From NCBI GenBank assembly GCA_018657165.1, contig JABHXS010000114.1, forward strand, positions 1 through 9,092: 9,092 nucleotides of DNA, given 5' to 3'. Source of the stretch: Nitrosomonadales bacterium (GTDB lineage: Bacteria; Pseudomonadota; Gammaproteobacteria; Burkholderiales; Methylophilaceae). Shown here one piece after another: positions 1 through 6,911 of this stretch (the stretch's first letter is position 1; every line of letters begins with the position of its first letter). A program made the position numbers and the translations under genes. The notes below the pieces were generated by a model. The model was not told the DNA's origin, made no database searches, and saw only the letters and a program-made list of their open reading frames with translations.

Positions 1-1
1 A

Positions 2-319
2 CCTGTTTTTCATGGAAAGTCTCTGATAAATGGCTATCGAGTAGGAAATATGGCATACCTTACAGATGTCTCTAAAATCCCTGATTCTTCTATGGAGCAA
101 CTTATAGGTTTAGATGTCCTATTTTTAGATTGTTTAAGAAATGAACCTCACCCAACACATTTATCCTGTAACGAAAGTATAGATGTCGCTAAAAAGCTGG
201 GTGCTAATCAAACATTTCTAATACACATGACACACGAACTCGAGTATGATGCATTATCAAAAATACTACCCGAGTCTATTTTTGTTGGGTACGATGGCTT
301 GAAAATTAATATTAACTAG
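2..319 (+). CDS. MBL-fold metallo-hydrolase, PhnP-like, C-terminal part (5' end outside window)
   Basis: The reading frame is open from the left edge, so this is the last ~105 codons of a longer gene and not a small gene starting at the ATG at 50. The residues before that ATG (a V-F-H-G-K stretch, then G-Y-R-V-G) continue seamlessly into M-A-Y-L-T-D-V-S-K-I-P. That order is typical of the second half of small metallo-beta-lactamase-fold phosphodiesterases of the PhnP/YcbX-neighbour type (COG1235). The late motif H-M-T-H-E-L plus the terminal Y-D-G-L matches the family's final metal-binding histidine region. The substrate cannot be told; members hydrolyse cyclic phosphodiester or related bonds in the cytoplasm. 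A secreted-protein gene follows 18 bases downstream, so the two are probably co-transcribed. Confident on fold, not on substrate. Confidence 0.8.
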   Translation, partial: PVFHGKSLINGYRVGNMAYLTDVSKIPDSSMEQLIGLDVLFLDCLRNEPHPTHLSCNESIDVAKKLGANQTFLIHMTHELEYDALSKILPESIFVGYDGLKININ

Positions 320-337
320 ATTTAAAGGAATATAACA

Positions 338-694
338 ATGTATAAAAATATAAAGCGTTTTACAATATTTATTGCTCTTTTTGCTTTTACGATAAGCATT
401 CAAGCCGATGAGAAACGCGTTTACTCAGAAAATGATTTTATAAATATTTTTAGTGGCAAGCCTAAAGCACGATTTTTAAAGTATTTGGGCGAGCCTGATA
501 ACAAAGAAATTGCTATTAAACCAAAAGATGCAAGCAAGGTGATATCGAGACCAACTGAAAACAAAAAGAAAGATAAAATGGAGATGTGGTACTACAACCA
601 TGTTGTTGAATATTCACCGGGTAAAACTTATTTAAAAACAGAAATAACCTTTATCAATGACCGATGCAGAAGCATTAGTTTCTTTAATCAATAG
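338..694 (+). CDS. Small secreted/periplasmic protein of unknown function
   Basis: A 118-residue protein I do not recognise. It opens with a Sec signal peptide: basic residues at 3-7 (K-N-I-K-R), a hydrophobic core at about 8-21, and a likely signal peptidase I site after S-I-Q-A (residue 23). There is no lipobox cysteine, so a soluble periplasmic product is expected. The mature part has an early F-L-K-Y-L-G-E-P-D motif, a lysine-rich middle, then W-Y-Y-N and a C-terminal E-I-T-F-I-N-D-R-C segment. That order (a short 'LGxP' turn followed by beta strands ending in 'xFxNGxV'-like residues) recalls the small BamE/SmpA-type alpha-beta fold, but this is only a resemblance. The ribosome site AAAGGAA lies 8 bases before the ATG. 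It closes the short operon begun by the MBL gene and is followed by a strong terminator. Confidence 0.75.
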   Translation: MYKNIKRFTIFIALFAFTISIQADEKRVYSENDFINIFSGKPKARFLKYLGEPDNKEIAIKPKDASKVISRPTENKKKDKMEMWYYNHVVEYSPGKTYLKTEITFINDRCRSISFFNQ

Positions 695-714
695 TAAATA
701 AAGTATTCATGCAT

Positions 715-743
715 AAAAAAACCACCTTGCGGTGGTTTTTTTT
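715..743. terminator. Bidirectional intrinsic terminator
   Basis: A perfect hairpin ACCACC-TTGC-GGTGGT is flanked by six As on the left and eight Ts on the right, so the stem can extend to about 12 bp. It works on both strands. It sits between the convergent secreted-protein gene (stop at 694) and the DUF1097 gene (stop at 759), and so ends both transcripts. Confidence 0.93.
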
Positions 744-758
744 AAATCTATTTAGAGA

Positions 759-1265
759 TTAACCTAGCTTTGCAGCCAACGTTTCAGATAGCTTAGCCAT
801 TATTGCACCACCAATAAATGATATCGCCATTAAAACAAATGGATGACCCAAGCTTAGCTCAATAATAGTACTGCCTTCGGATGCTAGTGCAGTTTCAAGT
901 GCAATTAACTCAGTTAAAAGCCAGCCAAAAGTAGCAGCATAACCAAATACATTTGCCGGTATATTATTAAGTTTTGGTACGGCTGTTAAAACGTAAACAG
1001 TAATACCAACAGCGATTGGGGCAGCAAACTGACCAAGGTGGTCATCTAAAAGGGCTAAAACAAAAACAGCAACCATAGCCATGAACGAACCAAAAATTGT
1101 TGCCGCAATAGTTTTACCAAGGGCATCTTTACCTACAGTAAAATAAGCACCCCAAGCAATAAACCCTGCCCAAACTAATGCTAAACCATTTAAAGGGCCT
1201 GCTAAAACTAACCAAGTCCAAAGTACCGCAACCAAACTAATACTTACTCCTAGTGCATTTTTCAT
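759..1265 (-). CDS. DUF1097 family inner-membrane protein (YcdZ-like)
   Basis: A 168-residue, very hydrophobic protein with about five to six predicted membrane segments (roughly residues 5-22, 26-44, 52-72, 80-98, 103-125 and 140-160). The order W-T-W-L-V-L-A-G-P near the N-terminus, the W-G-A-Y-F-T-V-G loop and the repeated small-residue helices fit the DUF1097 family, whose E. coli member is YcdZ. No biochemical role is established for the family; some relatives lie beside transport or metabolism genes. I place the start at the ATG at 1265 rather than the in-frame TTG at 1271. A very strong AGGAGG(AG) ribosome site ends 8 bases before the ATG but only 2 bases before the TTG. The gene is divergent from the molybdopterin oxidoreductase operon and may share its control region. 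Confidence 0.85.
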   Translation of the reverse strand: MKNALGVSISLVAVLWTWLVLAGPLNGLALVWAGFIAWGAYFTVGKDALGKTIAATIFGSFMAMVAVFVLALLDDHLGQFAAPIAVGITVYVLTAVPKLNNIPANVFGYAATFGWLLTELIALETALASEGSTIIELSLGHPFVLMAISFIGGAIMAKLSETLAAKLG

Positions 1266-1273
1266 AATCAAAA

Positions 1274-1281
1274 CTCCTCCT
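1274..1281 (-). promoter_or_regulatory. Strong ribosome binding site of the DUF1097 gene
   Basis: Read on the minus strand this is AGGAGGAG, close to a perfect anti-16S match and the strongest Shine-Dalgarno in the window. Its 8-base distance to the ATG at 1265 fixes the start and argues against the TTG at 1271. Confidence 0.85.
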
Positions 1282-1318
1282 GTTGAACTTAAAAATTAAA
1301 ATTTACTTAATTTTTAAA

Positions 1319-1334
1319 TTTTTTAATTAAAAAA
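1319..1334. repeat. 16-bp AT palindrome in the divergent region
   Basis: T6-AATT-A6 is a perfect 16-bp palindrome inside a long run of A and T tracts (about 1285-1345). It lies in the predicted 5' leader of the DUF1097 transcript. Such tracts are commonly bent and may simply be composition. No function can be claimed. Confidence 0.4.
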
Positions 1335-1400
1335 CTACTTAAGATCTTATATTAATCAATTATTAAAATTTAGAGCTATTGTGGTTAAATTAAAATAACT

Positions 1401-1435
1401 ATTTTAGATATTACACAACGTACCGAGCATGTCAA
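1401..1435 (-). promoter_or_regulatory. Predicted sigma-70 promoter for the DUF1097 gene
   Basis: On the minus strand a perfect -35 TTGACA (1435-1430) is followed after 16 bases by a -10 TAATAT (1413-1408), giving a start near 1401. This is the best promoter match in the window. It implies an AT-rich leader of about 135 bases before the ATG at 1265. The TTGACA stands out because the surrounding DNA is much poorer in G and C. Confidence 0.65.
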
Positions 1436-1448
1436 ACGAGAAGCAGGG

Positions 1449-1474
1449 TCATTCAATTCTATTAAATTGAATGA
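1449..1474. promoter_or_regulatory. Perfect 10-bp inverted repeat, candidate operator
   Basis: TCATTCAATT, a six-base spacer CTATTA, then AATTGAATGA: two arms that are exact reverse complements. No T-run follows, so it is unlikely to be a terminator. It lies between two divergent genes. Its centre is about 60 bp upstream of the predicted DUF1097 start near 1401 and about 87 bp upstream of the predicted oxidoreductase start near 1548. That suits a dimeric activator (for example a LysR- or GntR-type protein). No regulator gene is present in the window, so the protein that binds is unknown. Confidence 0.5.
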
Positions 1475-1511
1475 TTCTTATTTGTTAGTTTTTAAATTTG
1501 ATATAAGCCAA

Positions 1512-1541
1512 TTAATTTTGTATTGTATTAAAAGATATAAT
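1512..1541 (+). promoter_or_regulatory. Predicted promoter of the oxidoreductase operon
   Basis: A perfect -10 TATAAT stands at 1536-1541. The best -35 at normal distance is weak (TTAATT, 1512-1517, 18-base spacer). Transcription would begin near 1548, leaving a leader of about 20 bases that carries only GGGAAA as ribosome site before the ATG at 1569. A good -10 with a poor -35 is what one expects of an activator-dependent promoter, which would fit the inverted repeat upstream. Confidence 0.5.
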
Positions 1542-1568
1542 TAAAAATCAATCTTGGGAAATATTTAT

Positions 1569-3698
1569 ATGGATGATTCAACAAATAAGGGTCTTCAAAA
1601 ATTTCACGGTGGGTGCCCACATGATTGCCCAGATACCTGTTCCATGGTCTATGAGGTTGAGGATGGAAAGCTCAAGGGGGTTAAAGGCAATGCAGAGCAT
1701 CCGATGACGCGAGGTGGCCTCTGTGTCAAATTAAAAGATTATGAAAAACGCCACTATCACCCAGATAGATTGCTATACCCTATGAAACGTGTTGGGCCAA
1801 AGGGGGAGAAAAAATTTGAAAGAATTTCTTGGGATGAGGCCTTAACAACAATTGTTGATAAATGGCAAAAGATTATTGATGAAGATGGCCCTCAAGCCAT
1901 AATGCCTTATAGTTATTTAGGTAACCAAGGCCTTGTTCATGGCTTAAATGGCGGTGATGCTTTTTTTGCGCGAATGGGTGCGACTGTCACCGAAAGAACC
2001 TTTTGTGGGGAAGGCTCATGCACAGCATGGCTTCTGACCATTGGGCCTACCGCCGGAGTAGACCCAGAAAGCTTTATTCATTCTAAATATATTATTGTAT
2101 GGGCATGTAACTCTGTAAGCACCAACCTACATCATTGGCATATTATTAAAGAGGCCCAAAAAAGTGGTGCGAAGGTGGTAGTCATAGATTCCTATGCATC
2201 AAGAACTGCCAAAGAAGCAGACTGGCATGTTTGCCCGAAGCCAGGCACAGATGGTGCGTTAGCCATGGCAATGATGAATGTAATCATAGAAGAAGGGCTT
2301 GTAGATCAGGATTATGTAGATAATTACACAAAAGGTTTTTCTGAATTAGCTGAAAAAGCAAAGGAAAGAACGCCTGAGTGGGCGGAGGGAATTACTGGCA
2401 TAAAGGCTGAGGATATTAGAAAATTGGCCAAGGAATATGCTTCAACCCAACCATCAGCAATTAGAATAGGTGTTGCATTAGAGAAAAGTTGGGGGGGTAG
2501 TCAGGCGATTAGGGCAGTGACTTCACTTCCTGCATTAACAGGGGCATGGAGGCATGTTGGGGGAGGTATTTTACAATTTCCTGTTTGGGAGCACCCTTAT
2601 AAATTTGATGTGATTTGTCGACCAGACTTGATTCCAGAAGGCACCCAAGTAGTTAACAATCTACAGCTGGGTCGTGTATTAACAGGAGAACAAAAACTTA
2701 AGGTCCCTATCAAGTCGATGATGTGTTGGAACACAAATCCAGTCACACAAGCCACTGAATCAGAAAAAATTCTTGAGGGATTAAAGCGAGAAGATTTATT
2801 CTTAGTTTCAGCTGAGCACTTTATTTCCGATACTGCGGCCTTTGCAGATATTTTACTCCCGGCATCCATGGGTGCAGAGCAAGAGGATATGATCCTCTCA
2901 TGGGGGCATCTATACCTTACATATAACGCCAAGTGTGTTGATTCCCCAGGTGAGTGCTTACCTAATAATGAAATATTCAGACAACTTGCAAAACGTTTAG
3001 GCTTTGAGGAAGAAAACTTTAAATGGAGTGATTCAGAATGTCTTGAGCATTATGTTGATTGGAATTCACCTGCATGTGAAGGTATTGATCTCGGGTATAT
3101 TAAGAAACATGGCTATGCAAGATTGAATGTGGGGACGAAAGACAATCGTGCACCACACAAAGAGGGAAACTTCCCAACACCATCCGGTAAATGTGAATTT
3201 AGGTTAGTGGGAGCAAAAAACTTTGTTGCAGGTCCGTTTAGGCAAATGTATGAAGGTTTTCAGCCAGGAGAGGATATCCCTGAGCTTCCAGATTATGTAG
3301 CATCCAGGGAGACAGCTGAAGCTAATCCAGAGTTGGCTAAAAAATACCCCTTGAATATTTTAGCGCCAAAGAGTCATGGCTTTATTAATTCAAGTTATGC
3401 CAATATAGAAAATAAACTCAAAGCCCAAGGCGAGCAATTTGTTTTAATCAGCCAAGCTGACGCGATGGATAGAGGTGTTAATGAAGGAGAAAAGGTTACT
3501 GTATTTAATGATAGAGGTTCATTTGATGCGGTCGCCAAAATCACGCCTGATGTAAACAAAGGAATCGTTGTTACAACGCTGGGTTATTGGAGGCAGATGA
3601 ATAATGGCGTTGTAAATTCAGTGAGCTCAAATGCGTTTGGTGATATGGGTAATTCGCCAACATCTCATGATTGTTTGGTTGAGGTGAGGGTAGCTTAA
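1569..3698 (+). CDS. Molybdopterin/4Fe-4S oxidoreductase, DMSO reductase superfamily
   Basis: A 709-residue catalytic protein. The N-terminus carries a cysteine cluster for one [4Fe-4S] centre, C16-x3-C20-x3-C24-x27-C52 (in C-P-H-D-C-P-D-T-C and G-G-L-C-V-K). The cofactor-binding core follows: R-I-S-W-D-E-A-L at about 85-92, Y-S-Y-L-G-N-Q-G near 114-121, then T-F-C-G-E-G-S-C at about 144-151. The last is the region that normally supplies the protein ligand to Mo, with C146, S150 or C151 as candidates. The C-terminal ~110 residues form the molybdopterin dinucleotide-binding domain, ending S-H-D-C-L-V-E-V-R. There is no twin-arginine signal, so it acts in the cytoplasm, and no Fe-S or membrane-anchor subunit gene adjoins. 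I chose the ATG at 1569 over the TTG at 1554 because GGGAAA (1556-1561) then serves as ribosome site. First gene of a four-gene operon. Substrate unknown: homologues reduce or oxidise S-oxides, N-oxides, formate, polyphenols and others. Confidence 0.93.
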   Translation: MDDSTNKGLQKFHGGCPHDCPDTCSMVYEVEDGKLKGVKGNAEHPMTRGGLCVKLKDYEKRHYHPDRLLYPMKRVGPKGEKKFERISWDEALTTIVDKWQKIIDEDGPQAIMPYSYLGNQGLVHGLNGGDAFFARMGATVTERTFCGEGSCTAWLLTIGPTAGVDPESFIHSKYIIVWACNSVSTNLHHWHIIKEAQKSGAKVVVIDSYASRTAKEADWHVCPKPGTDGALAMAMMNVIIEEGLVDQDYVDNYTKGFSELAEKAKERTPEWAEGITGIKAEDIRKLAKEYASTQPSAIRIGVALEKSWGGSQAIRAVTSLPALTGAWRHVGGGILQFPVWEHPYKFDVICRPDLIPEGTQVVNNLQLGRVLTGEQKLKVPIKSMMCWNTNPVTQATESEKILEGLKREDLFLVSAEHFISDTAAFADILLPASMGAEQEDMILSWGHLYLTYNAKCVDSPGECLPNNEIFRQLAKRLGFEEENFKWSDSECLEHYVDWNSPACEGIDLGYIKKHGYARLNVGTKDNRAPHKEGNFPTPSGKCEFRLVGAKNFVAGPFRQMYEGFQPGEDIPELPDYVASRETAEANPELAKKYPLNILAPKSHGFINSSYANIENKLKAQGEQFVLISQADAMDRGVNEGEKVTVFNDRGSFDAVAKITPDVNKGIVVTTLGYWRQMNNGVVNSVSSNAFGDMGNSPTSHDCLVEVRVA
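3681..3690 (+). promoter_or_regulatory. Ribosome binding site for a start at 3698
   Basis: GAGGTGAGGG lies inside the last codons of the oxidoreductase gene and ends 7 bases before the ATA at 3698. It is a good Shine-Dalgarno match with normal spacing. Nothing comparable precedes the first in-frame ATG at 3932. It therefore decides the start of the next gene in favour of the TAA/ATA overlap. Confidence 0.65.
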
Positions 3699-4141
3699 TA
3701 GACGAGTTTGAAAAAACACATAATTTTTTAAAGTGCACTCTAAAGTCTTTTTATAAACATACAAATAAATCACTCCCTTTAGGGAAAAATAAAGATTTAG
3801 TAAAAAGCTTTGATGAATGCCCTTTACCTATCGCCAGTCATGATTCGAATGGTTTTTTTAATTATTTAAATAAGGCCGCGCTATCCCTTTTTAAGGTAAC
3901 GCCAGTACAAGTTATTGGTAAGCCTACGACGATGACAGCACCAGAGTCTGCACAAAAAGAAAGGGATGAGCTATTAAATCAAGTAAACTCATATGGCTTT
4001 ATAGACAGCTATAAAGGAATTCGTATCGCTTCTGATGGAGCGCTTTTTGAAATTGAAGATGCAACTATCTGGAATGTCCTTGATGGAGGTTCAAAGAAAA
4101 TAGGCCAAGCAGTTATTATTTATAAATTTAAAACATTATGA
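3698..4141 (+). CDS. MEKHLA (PAS-like) domain protein, probable non-canonical ATA start
   Basis: The frame is open from 3683 to the TGA at 4139-4141, but the first ATG is at 3932 and would cut the domain in half. Translated from 3698 the product is 147 residues. Its order of motifs fits stand-alone bacterial MEKHLA proteins (PF08670): P-L-P-I-A-S-H-D-S-N-G, F-N-Y-L-N-K-A-A-L-S-L-F, V-I-G-K-P, T-A-P-E-S-A-x-x-E-R-D-E-L-L, and I-E-D-A-T-I-W-N-V-L-D. MEKHLA is a PAS-related fold also found at the C-terminus of plant HD-ZIP III proteins; ligand and role in bacteria are unsettled. No ATG, GTG or TTG occurs in frame between 3683 and 3932. The ATA at 3698-3700 shares its first base with the upstream TAA stop and has a good ribosome site. 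A single G-to-A change in an ancestral TAATG would explain it. The stop overlaps the transporter ATG (ATGA). Alternatives: a short product from 3932, or a gene silenced by start loss. Confidence 0.75.
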   Translation: MDEFEKTHNFLKCTLKSFYKHTNKSLPLGKNKDLVKSFDECPLPIASHDSNGFFNYLNKAALSLFKVTPVQVIGKPTTMTAPESAQKERDELLNQVNSYGFIDSYKGIRIASDGALFEIEDATIWNVLDGGSKKIGQAVIIYKFKTL

Positions 4142-5379
4142 AAAAAAATTCACCCGCAAAGGTCTTATTCGCTAGCTTAGCCGGAACAACGATTGAGTTC
4201 TTTGATTTCTATATATACGCTAATGCAGCTGTCCTTATCTTTCCTTCATTATTTTTTGCAGCATCAACGTCATCTACGGAAATGCTTCAATCACTTGCCA
4301 CTTTTTCTGTCGCTTTTTTTGCAAGACCTCTAGGGTCTGCTTTTTTTGGGCATTTTGGTGATCGTGTTGGCAGAAAAACAACCCTAGTGGCGGCATTGCT
4401 AACGATGGGTGTTTCAACCGTTGCCATTGGCTTACTTCCAACCTATCAATCTATAGGTATTTTTGCGCCGATTCTTTTAGTCATTTGTCGTTTTGGACAG
4501 GGTTTTGGTTTGGGCGGTGAATGGGGTGGGGCAGTTTTACTTGCTGTTGAAAATGCACCGCCTGAGAAAAAAGCATGGTACGGGATGTTTCCTCAGCTGG
4601 GTGCTCCGATTGGATTAATGCTCTCCGGGGGTATTTTTCTTTATCTCTCTAGCACAATGACAGAAGTAGATTTCTTTGATTACGGATGGAGAATACCTTT
4701 TCTTCTAAGCTCAGTTCTTATCTTGATTGGTTTATATGTCAGGTTAACGATCCTTGAAACTCCAGAATTTTTAAAAAATCAAAAGAATAAAAAAACTTTA
4801 GCAGTCCCATTTTTTGAAGTATTTAAAAACTATAGAACACCAATGATCCTTGGCACATTTATTGCCTTAGCAACGTTTGTTCTTTTTTATCTAATGACTG
4901 TTTACATTGCTAGCTGGGCCATTACAGATTTGAATATCAATCGTGAAGACTTTTTAGGGGATCAAATAGAATCTGTCCTTTTCTTCGCAGTATTTATTCC
5001 TATCTCGGCTGTTCTTGCTGATCGATATGGAAGGAAGTTAATTTTAATCGTTGCTTCGCTAGGTATCATTTTATTTGGGCTAACCCTTGGTTCATTACTT
5101 AATATCAGCATTCTCTTCACTCTGTCAGTCGGGATGGCACTGATGGGTTTTACCTATGGGCCTTTAGGGACCATTTTGTCTGAGCTATATCCGACAAATG
5201 TCAGGTATACAGGGGCATCTTTATCTTTTAATTTTGCTGGTATTGTAGGCGCATCATTTGCACCCTTCATAGCCCTCTGGTTATCGACTAATTTTGGATT
5301 ACATTTTGTGGGTTATTATCTAGCTCTTGCGGCTATAATATCCCTAATAGCCACACACCTTTCTTCAAAAGCTAAGTAG
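4138..5379 (+). CDS. Major facilitator transporter, metabolite:H+ symporter (MHS) family
   Basis: A 413-residue protein with about twelve hydrophobic segments, slightly shorter than the usual ~430. The first helix contains I-E-F-F-D-F-Y-I-Y (19-27), typical of MHS members such as ProP, KgtP and ShiA. The loop between helices 2 and 3 carries G-H-F-G-D-R-V-G-R-K (71-80), the MFS signature. A family motif R-F-G-Q-G-F-G-L-G-G-E-W-G-G-A stands at 118-132. The second half repeats the signature as A-D-R-Y-G-R-K. MHS proteins import organic acids, osmolytes or aromatic acids with protons across the inner membrane; the substrate cannot be told here. Its ATG overlaps the MEKHLA stop by four bases (ATGA) and there is no good ribosome site of its own, so translation is likely coupled. 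Being co-transcribed with a soluble Mo enzyme, it may import that enzyme's substrate (inference). Confidence 0.92.
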   Translation: MKKNSPAKVLFASLAGTTIEFFDFYIYANAAVLIFPSLFFAASTSSTEMLQSLATFSVAFFARPLGSAFFGHFGDRVGRKTTLVAALLTMGVSTVAIGLLPTYQSIGIFAPILLVICRFGQGFGLGGEWGGAVLLAVENAPPEKKAWYGMFPQLGAPIGLMLSGGIFLYLSSTMTEVDFFDYGWRIPFLLSSVLILIGLYVRLTILETPEFLKNQKNKKTLAVPFFEVFKNYRTPMILGTFIALATFVLFYLMTVYIASWAITDLNINREDFLGDQIESVLFFAVFIPISAVLADRYGRKLILIVASLGIILFGLTLGSLLNISILFTLSVGMALMGFTYGPLGTILSELYPTNVRYTGASLSFNFAGIVGASFAPFIALWLSTNFGLHFVGYYLALAAIISLIATHLSSKAK

Positions 5380-5384
5380 AATAT

Positions 5385-5963
5385 ATGCATAAATTTCTAG
5401 CATTATATGAATACGTTTTAAAATTAGCGAGCCATGCAAAGGCTAAATATTATTTATTTTTCTTAAGTGTTTCAGAGTCATCCTTTTTTCCAATACCCCC
5501 AGATGTAATGCTACTACCAATGTGCTTAGCAAATCCATCAAAAGCTTGGAGATTCGCTCTTATTACAACGGTTGGCTCAGTCCTGGGTGGGATCATCGGA
5601 TACCTTATAGGAATTTATGCATTTGGGTTTATTGAGCCTTATTTATACGATTGGGGATATATGCCAGCATATGAAAGGGCAGTGATGTGGTTTGATGAAT
5701 GGGGATTCTGGGCTGTATTTATTGCAGGTTTTTCACCTATCCCATATAAGATTTTTACGATTGCCGGTGGAGTTATGATAATGCCGATTTTACCTTTTGT
5801 ATCAGCCTCAATTATCGGTAGGGGCGCTAGGTTTTATTTAATTGCATTATTTGTGATCATGTTTGGTAAGCAGGCAGATGAATTAATAAGAAAGCACATG
5901 GGTAAATTGATTTGGGGGGCGGTAATTTTAATCACCCTAATATTATTTTTGTTTACAACTTAG
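5385..5963 (+). CDS. YqaA family membrane protein (DedA/VTT superfamily)
   Basis: A 192-residue integral membrane protein. Near the N-terminus S-E-S-S-F-F-P-I-P-P-D-V (about 30-41) forms the first re-entrant proline-rich segment. G-F-S-P-I-P-Y-K-I-F-T-I-A-G-G (about 114-128) forms the second, and G-R-G-A-R-F-Y follows (about 145-151). These three motifs in this order define the YqaA branch of the DedA/SNARE-associated (VTT) family, and the length is normal. DedA-type proteins are implicated in lipid flipping and envelope homeostasis; YqaA itself has no settled function. The gene begins five bases after the transporter stop with almost no ribosome site, so it belongs to the same operon. It could be a passenger and not part of the oxidoreductase pathway. 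Confidence 0.9.
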   Translation: MHKFLALYEYVLKLASHAKAKYYLFFLSVSESSFFPIPPDVMLLPMCLANPSKAWRFALITTVGSVLGGIIGYLIGIYAFGFIEPYLYDWGYMPAYERAVMWFDEWGFWAVFIAGFSPIPYKIFTIAGGVMIMPILPFVSASIIGRGARFYLIALFVIMFGKQADELIRKHMGKLIWGAVILITLILFLFTT

Positions 5964-5980
5964 GTTAAAACCTTTTTTTA
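5962..5980 (+). terminator. Weak intrinsic terminator after the operon
   Basis: AGGT-TAAA-ACCT makes a 4-bp hairpin directly followed by a run of Ts (5973-5979). It overlaps the YqaA stop region and lies in the 40-bp gap to the convergent nnrD gene. The place is right but the stem is short, so confidence is low. Confidence 0.4.
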
Positions 5981-6003
5981 TGGTTCAGAAAAAAATGGAT
6001 AGA

Positions 6004-6882
6004 TTAAGCTGGGGCATTCAATGACTTTCTGATTGTTTGAATTAATTCACTTGGGGTCATGCCGATTGGTCCAATACCTTCCTCTTTAAGAGAGTCGCTT
6101 GCCATTGCATGTAATTGAACGCTTAACAATGTTGATTCCCACATATTCAAATGGTGCCTTACCCCTTGGGCTACTATAGCCGCTATAAAACCTGTTAATA
6201 CATCTCCCATGCCACCTGTTGCCATCCCTGGGTTTCCATGTACGCATTGATGTATAGGATTTTTTTTAGACCCAATTAAAGTCCCCATTCCCTTTAGAAC
6301 AACTATTGAGGAGGTTAGGTTAATTAATAAATTGATTGCCTTAATACGATCTTCTTGAATTATTTTGCTATCTAAACCTAATAAGCTTGCAGCTTCACCT
6401 GGGTGTGGCGTGATAATTGACTCGGCATCTCTGTTTTGCAGAATTGACAATAACTCCCCATTTTTTGCAACAATAGTTAATGCATCAGCGTCCAGAATGA
6501 TAGGTTTATTTGAAAGAAGGGATTGTTTAACCCACTTAGTTGCTTTAGAGCCAAGGCCTAAGCCAGGTCCAATAGCAATTACGTCTGGATTCATTTCATC
6601 AAAAGGGTCAGTGTCATCAAAGTCTCCTTCATAATTAATCATCAATTCAGGTTGTTTGTCGACAGCATGGGTAGATGCTTTATCGAACATTGATAAAATC
6701 GTCCAACCAGCGCCACCATAAAGCGCAGCCTTTCCCGCTAGCAACAAAGCACCTGATTTTCCCTTATCACCCCCAACAAGTAATACCTTTCCCGAGTATC
6801 CTTTATGTTCATGAGGTTTCCTTTTTAAGCAATTTAAAAAATTTGAGATTAGGCCGGCTGTAATCTTGATAGGTTTATTCAT
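6004..6882 (-). CDS. nnrD: ADP-dependent NAD(P)H-hydrate dehydratase
   Basis: Repairs damaged cofactor: it dehydrates the S form of NADHX or NADPHX back to NAD(P)H with ADP. The 292 residues correspond to the C-terminal half of the bifunctional YjeF/Nnr protein, a ribokinase-like fold. Visible motifs are G-K-V-L-L-V-G-G-D-K-G-K-S-G-A (31-45), I-G-P-G-L-G-L-G (104-111), I-L-D-A-D-A-L (129-135), T-P-H-P-G-E-A (158-164), K-G-M-G-T (197-201) and G-N-P-G-M-A-T-G-G-M-G-D-V-L-T-G (216-231). The last includes the likely catalytic base D227. The epimerase half (NnrE) is absent, so this organism either encodes it separately or does without. The start at 6882 has no strong ribosome site. It lies 29 bases downstream of tRNA-Lys on the same strand with no terminator between, so it may be read from the tRNA promoter. 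Confidence 0.93.
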   Translation of the reverse strand: MNKPIKITAGLISNFLNCLKRKPHEHKGYSGKVLLVGGDKGKSGALLLAGKAALYGGAGWTILSMFDKASTHAVDKQPELMINYEGDFDDTDPFDEMNPDVIAIGPGLGLGSKATKWVKQSLLSNKPIILDADALTIVAKNGELLSILQNRDAESIITPHPGEAASLLGLDSKIIQEDRIKAINLLINLTSSIVVLKGMGTLIGSKKNPIHQCVHGNPGMATGGMGDVLTGFIAAIVAQGVRHHLNMWESTLLSVQLHAMASDSLKEEGIGPIGMTPSELIQTIRKSLNAPA

Positions 6883-6911
6883 TTAACTTTAAATATGTAT
6901 ATAGTTATTAT

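Noticed and set aside
2597..2932. Minus-strand open frame of 111 codons
   Set aside because: It lies wholly inside the oxidoreductase gene on the opposite strand, shows no family motifs and has no ribosome site.
3932..4141. A separate 69-residue protein starting at the ATG at 3932
   Set aside because: The MEKHLA domain clearly begins upstream in the same frame, so this ATG is internal. It is kept only as an alternative start.
6365..6863. Two plus-strand open frames (6365-6634 and 6675-6863)
   Set aside because: Both are antisense to nnrD, whose motifs run through this region without interruption.
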